From: Nymphaea colorata | Lineage: Eukaryota; Streptophyta; Magnoliopsida; Nymphaeales; Nymphaeaceae | Reading direction: 5' to 3' | Length of the DNA: 64,000 bases | NCBI RefSeq assembly: GCF_008831285.2 | Contig: NC_045141.1 | Location: 20,890,848-20,954,847 of the forward strand | Shown here: positions 50,151 to 63,937 of the stretch, one piece after another | How the letters are laid out: every line of letters begins with the position of its first letter | Numbering within the stretch: the stretch's first letter is position 1 | Program-made: the position numbers and the translations under genes | The notes under the pieces: model-generated | What the model was told of the DNA's origin: nothing | The model's database searches: none | The model's input: the letters and a program-made list of their open reading frames with translations, nothing else

Positions 50151-53100
50151 GATATGGTAGAACAAACAATATGGGCAACGAGTAAGTTGATACGATGAAA
50201 AGGCGATAGGATGTAACCAAGTTTAATAATGCGAGTTCCTTGGGAGGGGTTAAAAGAAGAAACGACGACATGTGGAAGCCATGATGTGAGAAGAAAAGGA
50301 AGTAAAAGAAAAGGAATGATTACAGGAAATTATTTATACGGTACGCGAGGTTGATGGTCCAAGAAATTAGTGTTATATGTATGACGCATGGTGCACTCCC
50401 ATGGCAGTGCAGTAGAAATGACCAAGATTTGACGACGCGCTTGTCAAATCCAAGTAAGAAAGTGTAGGATTCCATGAACAGTTAGCGCCTTGGCTTTGCC
50501 TTTGCTTGCTCAAAAGAATAAGACCACATTGTAGAGTGAACAGAGTAATCAATTCAAGGTATATATTGCCTTTCATGTACATGTCAAGAAACTGCATTGA
50601 AGATTTAGATATCAGATTCAACTTGCTTAGGATTATTTACGACGTTTGTGTCTTCCCATTAATTCTCTTTATTTTCATATGAGTGCCTTCAGCAATTTGA
50701 TTGTCTTTATATATGGGTGCCCCTTAAATTATTGATAATTTTTTAAATCATGCCTCTTTACTCAAAATTTTTGGCTCCACTATTGCATGTAAGTAGTATC
50801 CTTGCATCTTAGATATTTTATCTAACAGAGTATCATGTAGCAGTGGCACAGCAACAGCAGCGTGTTGGGCAGTGGTGAAAGCTCGCCATTTCCTTGATCA
50901 AGAACAAAGTAGCTGAGCCAAGCTGACAAGAACCTTGAATTTTCTCCTTTAAGATCATTTGCTTCTTTTTTCTGATTTTCTGTTTCCCTGATCTTTTTCT
51001 GAACTCTAGAAATCAAAGCAAAGACTTCACTGCAAGTGAAAAAACGAAAGCTGATACTGCATCAAGTTTTTGGATTGTTCTGCAGAGAGATTCATTTTTT
51101 ATACTGTTAACAGCTATTGCATTGACGCCATCGACTGTAAAATTTCGTGGATATAAACTAAAGTGGGCATTAGTTCAACACTGTCAATCCAAGTTATGAT
51201 TGAGTTAGCACTAAAGTTTAGGAATGCAAATGGCTCGACCAGTGACAGCTGAAAGCTGAAACCAGGCCAGGTACACCAAAAGAAATGATACAACTCTCAT
51301 ATGTTCTTGAACACACTCTTTTTTACATTTTCATATTCCTTTTGAATACGCATTAAGGAGATTACTTGCTACCATTTTCCTTAGATGATTCTTAGAATGC
51401 AGCACGAGCAACTGATCATCTGCAGGAAGATGTGGCCCACGACTAAAAAAGAAAAGACCAAAGTGTCATTCCAGTGACAGCAAATCAGGTAGCCCACTTT
51501 GCGGTCCTGCAGAAAGAACGTCCCAGTTAGTCAGTTCTGATGCACATTCCTTTTGACAACAATAATATATAGATCCAAAAATTATATCAATTTCTTAATT
51601 TCTTCTTATATATATATATATATATATACCTGACACGACAGGCAAGCCCAGATTGCAGTGTGCAAGAACATGAATATTAGCCCTTATTGCTTTTAATTTT
51701 TTGCTTTTCAAAAACAATAAATAAAGAACAGGTTAACGTCTTTGGCTATGTACTTCACATTCTGGCTAAAAGAAAAATGGTGAATAAACTTGAGCGTGTT
51801 TTTGTTCCATCACTAAAGTGAGAACTTTCATGTAAAATTTTCTTTCTTCATTTGATGATCTTGAAGACTGTTTTCTCTTTTACAGGCTGGATCTGGTTGG
51901 TCTAGAATCCAGATTTTTTTTTTTTTTTAACTCAGTTCTCATTACCTTTCCTTTTGTCGAATGCTAGACGGAGGAGAGCTATGAGCTGATTTCTTGATTT
52001 TTGAATCGTATTTATAGAGGGTGTTTGGCAACTGTAATGGAATGTTACTATTTTCATGTATATTTCGAAAAATCGGGATAGATTTATAAAACACTTTTAA
52101 AAGCTGTTTTTTGAATCAATTGTCTGATTTCAAGGGCAGATACATACATAAAAGAGTAGCATACTTATACATAAATATTATTCCTAATATTAGCTTTATA
52201 CATGTTCATTCATCTTTGAAAACCCTTACAAAGAAAAATCTCACACTTTCAAGTCCTCATGAAAAAGCAACTTATTAGTTTAGTTCACCTTAAAAGCATG
52301 ATCCTTGGCAATCATTATTTGGTCTCTGGACATAAAAATTCACATCTATGCAGCCAGTTTCATGAGGAAATTCAAACGGTCTGTGTGTATGCGTGCGTGC
52401 ACATGTGCAAGAGTGTGTGTATATGCGCTGCACTTTTTTTCTCTTTTCTGATATTTTCCAATTATAATTAATCGTGCCATACGGGACCCTCGTCTCCCTG
52501 CGATCCCTTTCTTTTCCTTTTTATTTGTTCCAAAGTTTAGTTTTGTTAATATTTATTTGTTCCAAAGTTTAGTTTTGTTAATATTTATTTGTTCCAAAGT
52601 TTAGTTTTGTTAATATTTAAATTAATTATGCCTTGTATTTCACTTCAGCATTCAAATTAGGGGTAGCTTGAAGCAAAACTTTTTTTTCTCAGTACTTGCT
52701 TGCTTTATTTAACTCTTATTAAAAATGCAACGAATTTGTCAATTGTCTACATGTGCATTTCTAAAAAGAAAAGGAGAAGTTATATTCTTATTTTTTATGC
52801 GCTCCCCAACAGTAATTTACTATTGTATTGCAGAGAGAGAGGAGGAAAAAGAGGAAGAAGGAAAGGATAACAGATAAAAGAAAGGGTAAAGCGGAAAAGA
52901 GGTCAAAGGAAGACTTGACCGAAGACTAAGACTGAGATGGACGTACGAAGCGGAGGCATTAATTAAGATATTTGGACTCAGATCCAACAATTATGTAATT
53001 AATCAATCAAAAGAAAGGAGGAGGGATTAGAAAAAGACGTGCACTAAATGCATATTTTTTTTTTTTTTTATGGATCGCATATCGGATCCAAAACAAAAGA

Positions 53101-56100
53101 AAAACTATGGATTGTGCCTTGTTTTGGGATCTCCAACTCCAAGGCCGCCTCGAATCTCTTAACCAATTTATTTCTCGTTTCCTGTGATCAATGATCCGGT
53201 TCGCCATCAGCCCGAACGCACTTGGCCTTCGGTACAAAGCTTTATTTGGATCTCCGGGTTCCGTTTAGACTTGAAATGACCGCGTTGATGGGATCCATGA
53301 TCGGACAATCAGGGATGATCTAAACCCTCAAATTCTGGATCAGGCATACGACCCAACTAACATCTATATCTAACCCTTCCTTTCTAAAATGTGCAGTGGT
53401 GGATGAGAGAGATTGTCGCGGACAGGACACTCTTTCCTCGATCTTGAGAGCATGGCAGGGTAGGTGTGCGACAGAGGTAGAAATTTTTCATGAAGAAAGT
53501 CGAATTAAAGTTTCTAAATTTTAACATTGAACATAAATATGATTTTTCAAAAAATTTATATAGAACCAGTGAAATGAATAAAAAAGTATGTTTGGAAGAC
53601 TAGGAGTAATGCATTAATTAGAGGAGAGCGAGCTCATATCAACAGTGTGTCTACTTGTGAATTACAAAATGGAGCAACCATGAAAATGGATGTATCGTAT
53701 CTTATCCAGATCTGATTGTGTGAAAATTTAGTTGATCGGACCAGGGAGGTGACAAGATACGGGTCCAGATCCATATCAACTTGTCGCCTCTTTTCACTGC
53801 CATTATTACCTTCTGGAATTACAGTACCCAAATCAGATTTTGGTTTCACTTTTCTCTCCTTCGTCATAATTTAGCCACAGCTTGTTGGGGCTCACTTACA
53901 ACCGAAAATTATGGATCAGTATCAATTATTATCGTCCTTCACATACCAATAATGCATTTGTCCTCACTTTTATTTTTCTCGCTCTCACAAAACCGGAAAA
54001 GAACGCGGAAAGCAAACAAGAAACCAGAAAAGATTTAAAAAAAAAAAAAATTGAAAACATTGTCTCATGTGCACAGTTCAGCTTTTAAAATTAAATCAAA
54101 ATAATAATAAAAATTCCTTTATTAATTTTACTTTTGATTTTATTTTCTCTCTTTTTAGGGGTCTTGGGTTCCTTGACCATGCCTTTCTTGAGGGAGAGGA
54201 GAGGAGAGCGGACGGGGTGGGGTGGGGCCCAGAAGGAGGGCCTTTTGGCAGGCCCCTCTTGGCACGCCGCGAGGGGACACGTGTCGCTTTCGTCCTCCTC
54301 CCTTGTCCCGTTGCTTTAGAATAAAGCCAAAAGAAAGTCGCTCTGAGCGCTGAGAGAGAGGAGTTATGATTTTGAACAGAGAAAGGAGGCCCTTCCTCCT
54401 GGCTGCCGGTTTCTGGCCGCTGGTACGGCAGCCTGATGAGAGGGACCGGTCTGCTTCCAGAGCCCGTTACCCGGCCGACCGGCCGTACTGGCCGCTGCGC
54501 TCGAACTGACCAGACGGCCCGCGCTACCGGCAGAGACCCAGCACCCGCTCCTTGGCTTGCCCTTGCCGGCCCTCTCGCCTCCGTCGGCTCCAACCCAGAG
54601 TCCGACCACGTTTAAACAACATGAACGAACTAATCTAACACCATTCAACAAACTTTAGTTCATACTCATTGATAATAACTTAAAAAGAAGAAGAAATCTA
54701 GGCCTTGGAAGTTTTATGTATCTCGTCCCTAAGTTTTCAAGCATGGGGAATCATGCATGCACGTTGATTCGGCCTTCGCTTCTTCACAGCGCGATGTTTT
54801 TTCATTATTTATATTTACTAAAATACGTGCGTTTGTTCATGTCATCACCGCAAAGGAGGTGTCCCTGTCAACAGGTGGTTCTGCTTTTGGAGGGAGTTTG
54901 ATTTTCGAAGTTCGCAGACAGGAAGGAAAGGATCCCGGAAGCAATGGCCATCGGCAACTTTATATCACGAGCGAGCAGTCGTCCGAGTTCGGCCGGAAAA
55001 TGCACTTTTCCGATCGATCGAGAACGGCGGATCCATTCTTGTTCCCCTTTAATTTATTGACTGCAGTGCGTTATCTTTCTAAACCTCGCATCCTTTTGAT
55101 GACAATAACAATTCGCTACATCAGCTTGAGAAGTTTTTAAAAAAAAAAAAAAAAAAAAAAGGCGATCAAAGAATAAGATACTGAGCGTGAACTTTAATCA
55201 TGCCCTCTTTTTCTTCCTCCCCCCGAATTCTTTTCTTTTCATGAAAGGAATTTGACGGGCAAACGGAATCTCGGCCAGCCCGAGCCCCTGGGGCGGGGGG
55301 CTTCGAGGAATTTATGAAAAATGAGGAGGAGGAATATGGGATTTAGCGGAAATTGGAAAGCGTCGGGTGTGAGAACCACAGTTGATCCGCTAGATTTGTG
55401 GGTACAGAATTTGAATGTTTGGGAGCTGAACACGAACTCTTTGTTAGGCCTAAAAAACAGAGAAAACTTTAACCAAAGCTACCAAGTTTGCCACCGATCG
55501 GTACGGCCCCTGTCAGCTCCCGGGTCCAGCACGGGTCAGTTCTGTTCTCCGTGCATGGATCTGGTCCCACTCTGTGGTCAAAGAGATCCGCATTGAAAAA
55601 AAGTTCTAGAAACAACCAACTTATTCTCGGATCCATATCCAATCTGGATCCGACCCTCATATGGGGCCTGACCACAAAAAAAAAAAAAAAAATCTATACG
55701 GCTTATCAAGACTGACATAGTGTAGGCAATCGATCGAGAAGGTCAGAACTGATCCGTTTAGATATATATCCCAGCTGAAAATGACTGCACTCTCAGCTGA
55801 AACCTCTAGATGTTGCACTCCTTGGCTTCCAATGTCTCTTTGGTCTTATATATATATATATATATAATTGACTTGAAACTGGGACTTGAAGGGGGAAGGT
55901 AGGGTGAACTATTTCATGAAAAGTCACTATAAAGATTGGAAAACATTTACTCGAGAAGGTTGCTTTTCCCGATTCTTTTTTCCTATTTGGTGCATGAAGA
56001 TCCTTGCGGGCAGAGACGAAACAGTTACTCGATGAGGCACCACCGTGCATGATTCGATTCGAGCGAAGCCGCAGATGTCAAAAAGAAATTTATAGGTCGC

Positions 56101-56900
56101 CGTGAATGTATATATTTTCCGACGGCAACCGGCCGTACTATTTCCGAGATGTAATCATCGTTTGACGGCTTGGGGAGTTAGACGTTATTGGTTTTTGTTT
56201 GAAAGGGGTAACTGCGAACGGATCTCTCTTTGATTGCATAGATCCTGAAAAGTTATTTTCTTCTTTTGTCTGAGATTGAGAATGGAAATAATGGTTTACT
56301 CACTTGTGTGCTTTTACTGCAAAAATTAATGTGAAAAAGAGAGGATTCCTGAATATAACAAAATGAAGTCCTGGATTTGCCATTTATGAGAAGATATCGG
56401 ATGAGAAATGGAGCAGCTAGAGCCCCGCCTATGGTTGGACGCTGATCTCTTTAGTTTAGGGGCAGACTGACAGGGGCCGGGTAACGGCTAAGCAGTCGTA
56501 GACTGCTTTCTGCAAAGACTAGATTTTCAGAAAACCTCAATGGCGATACGTGAAGCAGGGACAGGGTACAAGTAGAGCCTTTTCACCGTTTCGCGTATTT
56601 GCAAATGACCCCCACAATTTTCTCCATTTTCCGTAATCCGGCCTGGGGGAAAAGAAAATTCCGAGAGGAAAGGAGGTGAATTGGAAGACGGTCGGGACGG
56701 TGCCAACTTTACGAAAAGGCCCATCAGGCTCTCTTTTTAGTGGTGGCAAAACAACTTATCTGAAGATGGCAGGAAAAAGCAGGGTAGGGGTAGTGAGGTA
56801 AATTGGAGGGGGATGGTTAAAACGTAGACACGAGACATGACAGGCTCCCCCGCAGGGCCTAAAAGTCATAGACTGCCGTGTCCGCTTGCTTCCCTTCCCT
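45372..56900. other. Long intergenic stretch, no recognised gene
   Basis: No family-like coding segment was seen. It includes (TAA)n at about 45623-45645, (TA)n at 50121-50147, 51607-51628 and 55847-55866, a 32-bp x3 tandem repeat at 52523-52618, a GC-rich patch at about 54180-54610 and an A23 run near 55139. Short GGATCC/GATCCAGAT-rich strings recur at about 53.2-53.8, 55.6 and 58.4-58.8 kb, possibly parts of a dispersed repeat. Confidence 0.5.
52523..52618. repeat. 32-bp tandem repeat, three perfect copies
   Basis: The unit ATTTGTTCCAAAGTTTAG plus 14 further bases is present three times head to tail without differences. It is AT-rich intergenic sequence with no apparent coding role. Confidence 0.92.
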
Positions 56901-57053
56901 TCCCTTGAAGGCGATTGCCAAAAAAGCGAAGACTCCTCATCTCCGCCACTTCCACTTCCTCTTCCTCTTCGATCCAATAAAAGCCCCTCCCAGCAGGCAG
57001 CCAACCAGAAGCAAAAACATAGACATTTTTTCTCAAAGATAGGAGGCCCAGAG

Positions 57054-57055
<2 letters not shown>

Positions 57056-57084
<29 letters not shown>
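57056..57084. repeat. (GA)n microsatellite in the BRX leader
   Basis: The first of three GA runs ahead of the BRX start codon (the others are at 57420-57440 and 57855-57877). With a TATA-like CAATAAAAG at about 56976 upstream, the first run probably lies at the start of the 5' UTR. Confidence 0.75.
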
Positions 57085-57087
<3 letters not shown>

Positions 57088-57888
57088 AACTCTATCCAAT
57101 CTGGAAGGAGGCAGGGGACCGCCATTGTGAGAAGGAAGGTAATCCGGAGAGAAGCTGCAGGGAGAGCCAAGAGGAAGAGGGGAGCTGCATTTTGAGGCCT
57201 CTATCCTCTGTTACTGAAAAGGTGTCTGCCCAAGAAAGCCAGGTCTATGTTCCTTGCAGTCACTCAAACGAGGCGCTTGTAATCTCCACGGCAAGAAGAG
57301 GGAGGAGGGGGGGAGAGCAGGAGCAGAGGAGGCGAGCAACACCACGATTTCTGTTCTCTTGAGCAGCATCACTACCAAAGAAACCTTGTGGTAGGCCAGT
57401 AGAAGACGGCAACAACTCCCAGAGAGAGAGAGAGAGAGAGGATGGAGTTCTAGCCTTAGTTCAGGATTCATTTTTGTTCAAATTTTTCTACTGTTATTAC
57501 AGTCAATTTCTGTTACGAAGGAGGGTGGCATCTCTTAGAATGCTACCCACCCCATCGTTGTTGCTACTTCTATTGAGATAAACGGCAATTGTTGGGAATG
57601 AGGAGAGCAACAGCGGATGGAAAATAACACGTCTTTAAGTTTTCCTCCTTTCACTGCCCAAAACAGCAATGGGAGAGAGAAAGCGAAACATCTTGGGATA
57701 TCCTTGTTCTTAACTAGGGTCCTGAAATCTGAACTTCATTCTGAAAGAGATATTATCGTATTCCCTTGCATTTCTAACTTTTCCTATTCTGATGTTTGTC
57801 ATTGCAGAGGAGGAAGGTGGTGGGAAGAAGACTGCAAAAGCAAATAAGAAAGGCAGAGAGAGAGAGAGAGAGAGAGAAAAGAAAGAAG

Positions 57889-60800
57889 ATGTTGACGTGC
57901 ATAGCGTGCTCAAAGCATCTTGAAGTGGACGACGATGAGCGCGCCACCCCTCGAGTTAAAAGCCTTACCGCCCAGGCTAGTAGTCCCCCTCTTCTTCTTC
58001 TTAAAGCAGAGGTTTTCTTTTTAATATTACTGTCATTCCTGCTGAATGCACCTAGTTATCCGGAAAAAGCGGGATAAATTGGGAAGCTGCGTCGTCGAAA
58101 ATGATATCCCGATTCTGTTGATGGATAACAAACAACCACCCTTCGCTTCTTGTCTCTTCCGTCTTTGGTTCTGTTTCTTTCTTTCCCTTCCTCACATCGC
58201 ATTCACTTGGAAAGAGGGATGATGACCCTTCGTGCTATCCTTGGAGGGAACAGGATCTGGACCCTCCCCTGTTGTCAGATGAGATCCATTCCACTGTCCC
58301 TGGCGTCCTGTATCTAGCATTTCCAAACCGGGTAGGCCCGAGGAGGGCCCATCTCTCTCGCTCCACTCCGACCCCTTCACTCTGCTGCCTGTGGTGTGGG
58401 GTTTGGTTTCTTCCCAACTCCTGCAGTGATTCCGGGTTAGCGGTTCGGATCCCATTTTCTTAGTAACTGGACCAAGTTTGTTAGGTTTCGAGTCGGATCC
58501 AGATTTGGTTGTCCGTGGATCTTTGTTGAAATCGCCATTCTCTTCTCTGGTCGACAACCGGCAGGAATCTTGCGTACGGAGAATATCTATACCACCTGGG
58601 GATCTTGATCTAAGCCGGTCGGACTTGGGAACCTGTAGCAATTGGGTGTTGGATCCGGATACAGACAATGCCTGCCGTGTCATGACCCGATGTCTATCTT
58701 GGTCCGACTGGGATCCAAATTAGTAGGGACGTGATCTTTATGGAGATGGATCAGTGAAGCCGAATTGTACATTCGATTGATGGTCCAATTCGGATTCCCT
58801 GGATGGGTCTGATTCTATAATCGAACATCTGTAATCTGACTAAGCAAATCCAAATTCAAAGCACTCGGGTACTCAAATTGAGCACAAGAGCTCATCATCA
58901 TCATCATCATCATCATATGTAAGAACATTCATATTCCACTTCCGCTTCCTCCAATGATGCCACACCTCTTCTCTTAGAGTGGATCTACTCATCACTGTCT
59001 CCCATTTTTGTGAATCACATCTTTATGGGTCATGACTTGATTTCAAGTTTTCAACCACTGTCACTGCCTAGAGACCAAATGGGAACTAAGGTTTGAACAC
59101 TGTGTTTCTTATTTGATTGTTTGAGAGAGCAAGCGGTAAAAGGTATCTTACGGTTTCAAGTATCATGGTATCATACTCTTGGGGATCAGGCGGCTGATGA
59201 AGGTTCTCAATGGTGATGCAGATCAAGGACATGGCTCTGAGGTTTTCGAGCGCTTACAGGCAATGTAAGCCCAGTACAAGCTCGGGCAGCAATTCTCATC
59301 GCAAAGGGAGCCACCCATTTGCAGATCTTGATGCAGCCTCTGAGAGTTTGAATTATGGATGCCAGAGGACCGTGAGCTGCAGTTCTACTCCAGCTTGGGA
59401 CTTCCACACTTCCAGCAACAGGGACCTGGGAGTACTACATGATTCATCTAGAACGCACAATGTCGGTTCTTTGACGGGGGAGGCTGCTGTACTTGATTCC
59501 ATGTCTTCGCGATCGGGCGAGTTTATACTTGTGCAGGAAGATGAACCGAGAGAGTGGATGGCTCAAGTAGAACCAGGGGTTCTCATCACCTTTGTTTCAC
59601 TTCCTCAAGGAGGGAATGATCTTAAGCGCATCCGTTTCAGGTACTTTTCTTTCTGATACTAGTTCGTCTGAAAAACTGTGGTGTCTTTTCTATCGTGCTA
59701 ACATTTTCAGAAGCGTGAATATTTTCAGAATTGCAGCGTACTCCAAACTAACCGTTTTTGATAAAAATTTAATTGATTCTGTTTCCTGGAAAGTTGCAAA
59801 TATCCGTCATTCTCAATTCAATTTTGTTGCTAATCCCTTCGGTCAGCAACCAAGTATGCTGCAGCAGTTTTATCTGAGGATCAATAGAATTGAGGGCCCG
59901 GAAAATATTGAGTCTGTTTTAGTTCAGATTCTGGAATGTGACGGAAAAGGTCCATAAGTCATTTGTCTTTGGCTTTAGTAGCACAGAAACAAATTACCAG
60001 GACGGAAAGTCGATCAAGCATACCCAGCATGGTGAGTCCAGCAATAAGGATCAATCCCAATGCAGAACCAACAAAACGGAAAGTCGAGCAGCAAATCGTG
60101 AAGATATGGAAGAAAGTGATTCTAGAATTCGTGGCGATGTAAATCTGCCTAACGGGCATTGTATCAGTCTAACAGAGAGAAAAAAAAAAAAAAAAACTTT
60201 GAAAACCTCTGCTGACCGCCAAGTGAAAGAGGTTTTAGACCACACAAGGTGGAAGCAACCTAATCTACTGCGTTCTTCTTTCTTCTCATAATTCTTGGTG
60301 TGCTAGCAGAGCATTTCATCATCGTCCCAAACTCGTCGAAATTGATGTGCACTTTATTCGAGATCATATTACGGAAAGTTACTTATCAGTTATCATCCTC
60401 GAGAAACTTACTGAAATCTTCTGCTCCAACAGATTCTCTTTCCTTACTAACTAGCGGTTCATGCTCATTAATTGCATCTAGTGTCTGGTTCAGCAAGCTT
60501 CCTTCATTTGCTTAGTGATATTGTTTGGTTGACAGCCGAGAGATGTTTAATAAAATACAAGCTCAACGATGGTGGGGTGAGAACTACGACAGAATTATGG
60601 AACTCTACAATGTACAGAGATTCAGCCGGCAGGCTGTCAATCTGCCCACTCCACCAAGATCCGAGGATGAGGTATGATTATGATTTCTGATGCAGCCAAT
60701 TGCCCGTGCTAGGTTGCTTGCAACTTTTCTTATATCAGTCCTTTGAATCATCATATCATTCATCCAAACTGAATCTTAAACAAACAATTCAAACAGCAGA

Positions 60801-61693
60801 GAGATTCAATGTCAAGAATGGGATCAGCACATGATAGCCCTGCTACACAACATCTGAACAGGGAAACGTATCCTCGAAATTTCTACCGACCACCAGGGAA
60901 ACCATACTACTCTGCCGAGCCAACGGAGGCAGCTCATCAGTTTGATGCTGGATCCACATCAAGTCCTCGCTTCCCAAATTTGGGTGGGAAGAAGGAAACC
61001 CTTTCGGTGGATGCATCAAGAACCACTACCTCCTCCAGAGATGAAGCCTCTGTATCACTAAGCAATGCAAGCGATATGGAGAATGAGTGGGTTGAGCAAG
61101 ACGAACCTGGGGTATATATCACCATAAGAGCATTGCCGGATGGAACAAGGGAGCTAAGAAGAGTTCGATTCAGGTGAATATCTTTTAGTATTTATTGATC
61201 ATATTCTGATAGCGGATACAGTTCTTACACTAATTTGTAAAGTGGTAGGCCTTCTAGTATGTCATTTGAGAGATTTAGCGCCTGAACTATCCTTTCTTTA
61301 AAATTTTCTAGTCTCATGCATGTTTCATTAAATTTGGGACGTCGGTACTGATACCACTGTTGATTTTGAAAGATGAATATTTCGTGGACCATGTCCCATA
61401 GGTATGGAGATTGTGCAGATATAAGCCACTCAAAAGATTGCTGCCCATTTTCACAACAATGAACATGCTAAAGCGAGCTGAACTACTTCTTCCTGTCATT
61501 TCCTAGAAGGCTATTATAACCTAAATATGGAGCCGCAGAATAGGTTTTTAACTTATTCATGACTTGGTGCTTAAAATATAGGCAAATTTGACTGTGGAAC
61601 TTTTCTATTTACAGCCGTGAAAGATTCGGGGAGGCACATGCTAAGATCTGGTGGGAAGAGAACAGGGAAAGAATACAATCTCAATATCTTTGA
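57889..61693 (+). CDS. BRX: BREVIS RADIX (BRX) family protein, 5 exons
   Basis: Exons 57889-57975, 59222-59640, 60536-60671, 60797-61173 and 61615-61693 join to 365 residues, close to the 344 of Arabidopsis BRX. BRX proteins act at the plasma membrane of vascular cells, where they inhibit auxin efflux through PIN proteins with PAX/D6PK-type kinases, and can move to the nucleus. They control root growth and protophloem formation. The N-terminus MLTCIACSK has the paired cysteines that are palmitoylated in the family. KSLTAQIKDMALRFSSAYRQCKP follows. BRX domain 1 is at about 139-194 (EWMAQVEPGV...RWWGENYDRIMELYNVQRF). BRX domain 2 is at about 311-365 (EWVEQDEPGVYITI...RERFGEAHAKIWWEENRERIQSQYL). 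Introns 2-4 are GT-AG; intron 1 appears GC-AG. Whether this is BRX itself or a BRX-LIKE paralogue is unresolved. Confidence 0.95.
57976..59221 (+). other. BRX intron 1 with a GC donor
   Basis: The conserved coding sequence ...KSLTAQ ends at 57975 in CAG and the intron starts GCTAGT. It ends TGATGCAG at 59221, after which IKDMALRF resumes in phase 0. The nearest GT (57979) would shift the frame. Earlier GT sites at 57925 or 57955 would delete the conserved KSL-Q segment. A (TCA)n run lies at about 58892-58917 within the intron. Confidence 0.7.
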
Positions 61694-63937
61694 CCAATAG
61701 TTTCATATAGCTTCATTTCAGGTAAAATTCTTTGTAGGTTCCGTTTCTTCCTGGTCTTTCTCATATCTTGCCATCCAAAATTCCTCTCCGGCTCTGTAAT
61801 ATAATGAACCAGCAAATCACAGTTGTTATTCCGATTTTAGCTTTTCAAGAATGAAATGGCTGGTTTTATCATCAAATATGCAGCAGGAATTTTCCGTAGC
61901 GAAATTATCCTTCGAACAGCAATACATGAGAACCTGTCACTGTGGGGAAGTCACTGACAGATGAGAGTGGCCTGTGACTCGGTGCAATTTGTTCCTGGAA
62001 TAAACTGCAAGGAAAAATAGGCAAAATATCCTAAAGAAGTAAAATCCGAGCCATGAAGAATCTTTTGATATTTACAAAATTGTTTTTTCTCGGTCTGTTG
62101 TGTTAAGAATGTGAACGATATAAAACTAAAAGGGCGACGATATCAGATAACTGGCTTTTTGAAAAATATCATCTTTTCATCGACATCGTATTGGCCATCA
62201 AACATTGCATGAGGAAATCATGACGGCTTCAGAAATATGCGAACTTCCTTGATGAGAAGAATTTGAAATTCTGTTGCCATGATCTTTCTTCCCATGCTTC
62301 GATATAGCTTGCACCTGCAATATGGTAACAACCTGACTCAGGCTGGTTCGTCGTCGTCAAATTCCAAGAGGGTTTGCTAAAAATTGCCGAAATTTTTGCT
62401 GCTTAAGTTTCTCCAAAGGTAATTAAGATCTAATTTAACATATAGGTAAAGTATATCTTGACTTTTCACTTGCTACAAAACGGGCCCAAAAAATCACGCT
62501 ATTTTATCTGCCATGACAAATAAAGCCGACTTTCCAGAACATGCCGAAAGTTGGAACATATGGACTTCATTTACTCAATTAGAACACATCTTACCTTCCG
62601 AAGCAAACATGACATCCTCCATTCTTCGGGTTACTTTTGTATTCAGGCAACCATTCTGGTAGACACTTACTGGATCAGATGCACTGACATCCTTCAAGCC
62701 CGTTTAAGCCCTTGGCATTATAGGGTCAAATAAGGTTTTCTAAAATTGATCTCTCTGCTTTGGTGTAAAGGAGATTAGAGAAGAATGAAAAGGATGCCAA
62801 AGTCCGGCGTTATCTATGAAAAGCTGAACTAATCAATGTTAAATCAAGTTAAGAAACTAGTAACCAACAATCACAAAAGTTAATGGAGTCTGAATTTTCA
62901 AGGAATATAATTAAGAATCACAGGATACATTCTTTATTATGACAATGTGGCTCATCAAATTTTATTCTGTGAGTTGGCAATAATTTTTCTATATTAAAAA
63001 ATAAAGCCACAAAAAGTCGCCATTCAAACAATCGCATCGAGTTGTTTGAGAGCAGCAATATCTACTTTTGCAGGTCTTCTACTACAACCACAGGTCTATA
63101 TTTCCTTTTTACTGCATTAGACACAATAAATGTTTTGCGTAGTAGCATTTTTAACAAACGTACTTTTTCCACGTGAACTAAAAATAATAGTTTACTTGAG
63201 TGTTCTGGCTAAAGTATAGATATCAAAACTTCTATACAAGGAAAACTTAGTTTGACTAAAAATTATTGACCAAAAAACCATCTCCTCGATCAATTCCAGG
63301 ATTACTATATCTACGTGTGATCCGTTTGTATGACCACCCAAGCTTAGTGGCATCATGTCTATGCCAAAATGAACAGAGTCATATGAAACGATACCAATGC
63401 TGCCCATACCTGTTAAGAAGGGCAGCGAGTGAAAAAATACTGCCGTCTCAGCCAAGAGGAGCAGGTCAAGATGTGTAACGGTGGCGAAGAAATGATGCCA
63501 TATTTTGCAGTTTGCCCTTTTTAATGCACTGACGGCAGAACAAGGTACGTCGATGGAGGCGAAACCCCCTGGGCAAGAGGCCATGTAGCTAGTGCATACA
63601 CTTCCTTGCACCTTTTTCGTATAGTTTATATGCCGATATTCCAGAGAGTGAAAAATACCAAAACATTTAAATATCGCAAGTATGTTGCCCAGCAGACGAT
63701 TTCACAGTATGCCCTATTGCATTGAAATTGCTCACGTTCATCGACCTCGCCGTTGGCCCACGAAGGGAATAGCTGCTACTGCCTCTTTGTCAAATCTGAG
63801 TAGCAAAATATTTATGAGAGTTTGAGAGAGAGAGAGGAGAGAATTCTATCTCGATAATATACTACCCAACCAATCAAACACCTTTGTGCTCATTGCGCTT
63901 ATAAGAAAAAAGTTCAATTGTCGAGAGACTCTCAACA
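61694..63937. other. BRX 3' flank and intergenic stretch
   Basis: The BRX transcript probably ends within the first 400 bp (an AATAAA lies near 61999). The minus strand is open for 139 codons at 63192-63611 with hydrophobic stretches but no recognised family. A short GA run lies at about 63822-63838 and a TATAAG-like string at about 63899, ahead of the gene entering at the right edge. Confidence 0.5.

Noticed and set aside
53730-53760. TCGGACCAGG string resembling miR166
   Set aside because: Only the first ten bases match; the following bases differ and no miRNA foldback is evident.
54096-54593. 165-codon minus-strand open frame
   Set aside because: It coincides with a GC-rich patch that lacks stop codons on both strands; Arg/Pro/Gly-rich composition with no recognisable family.
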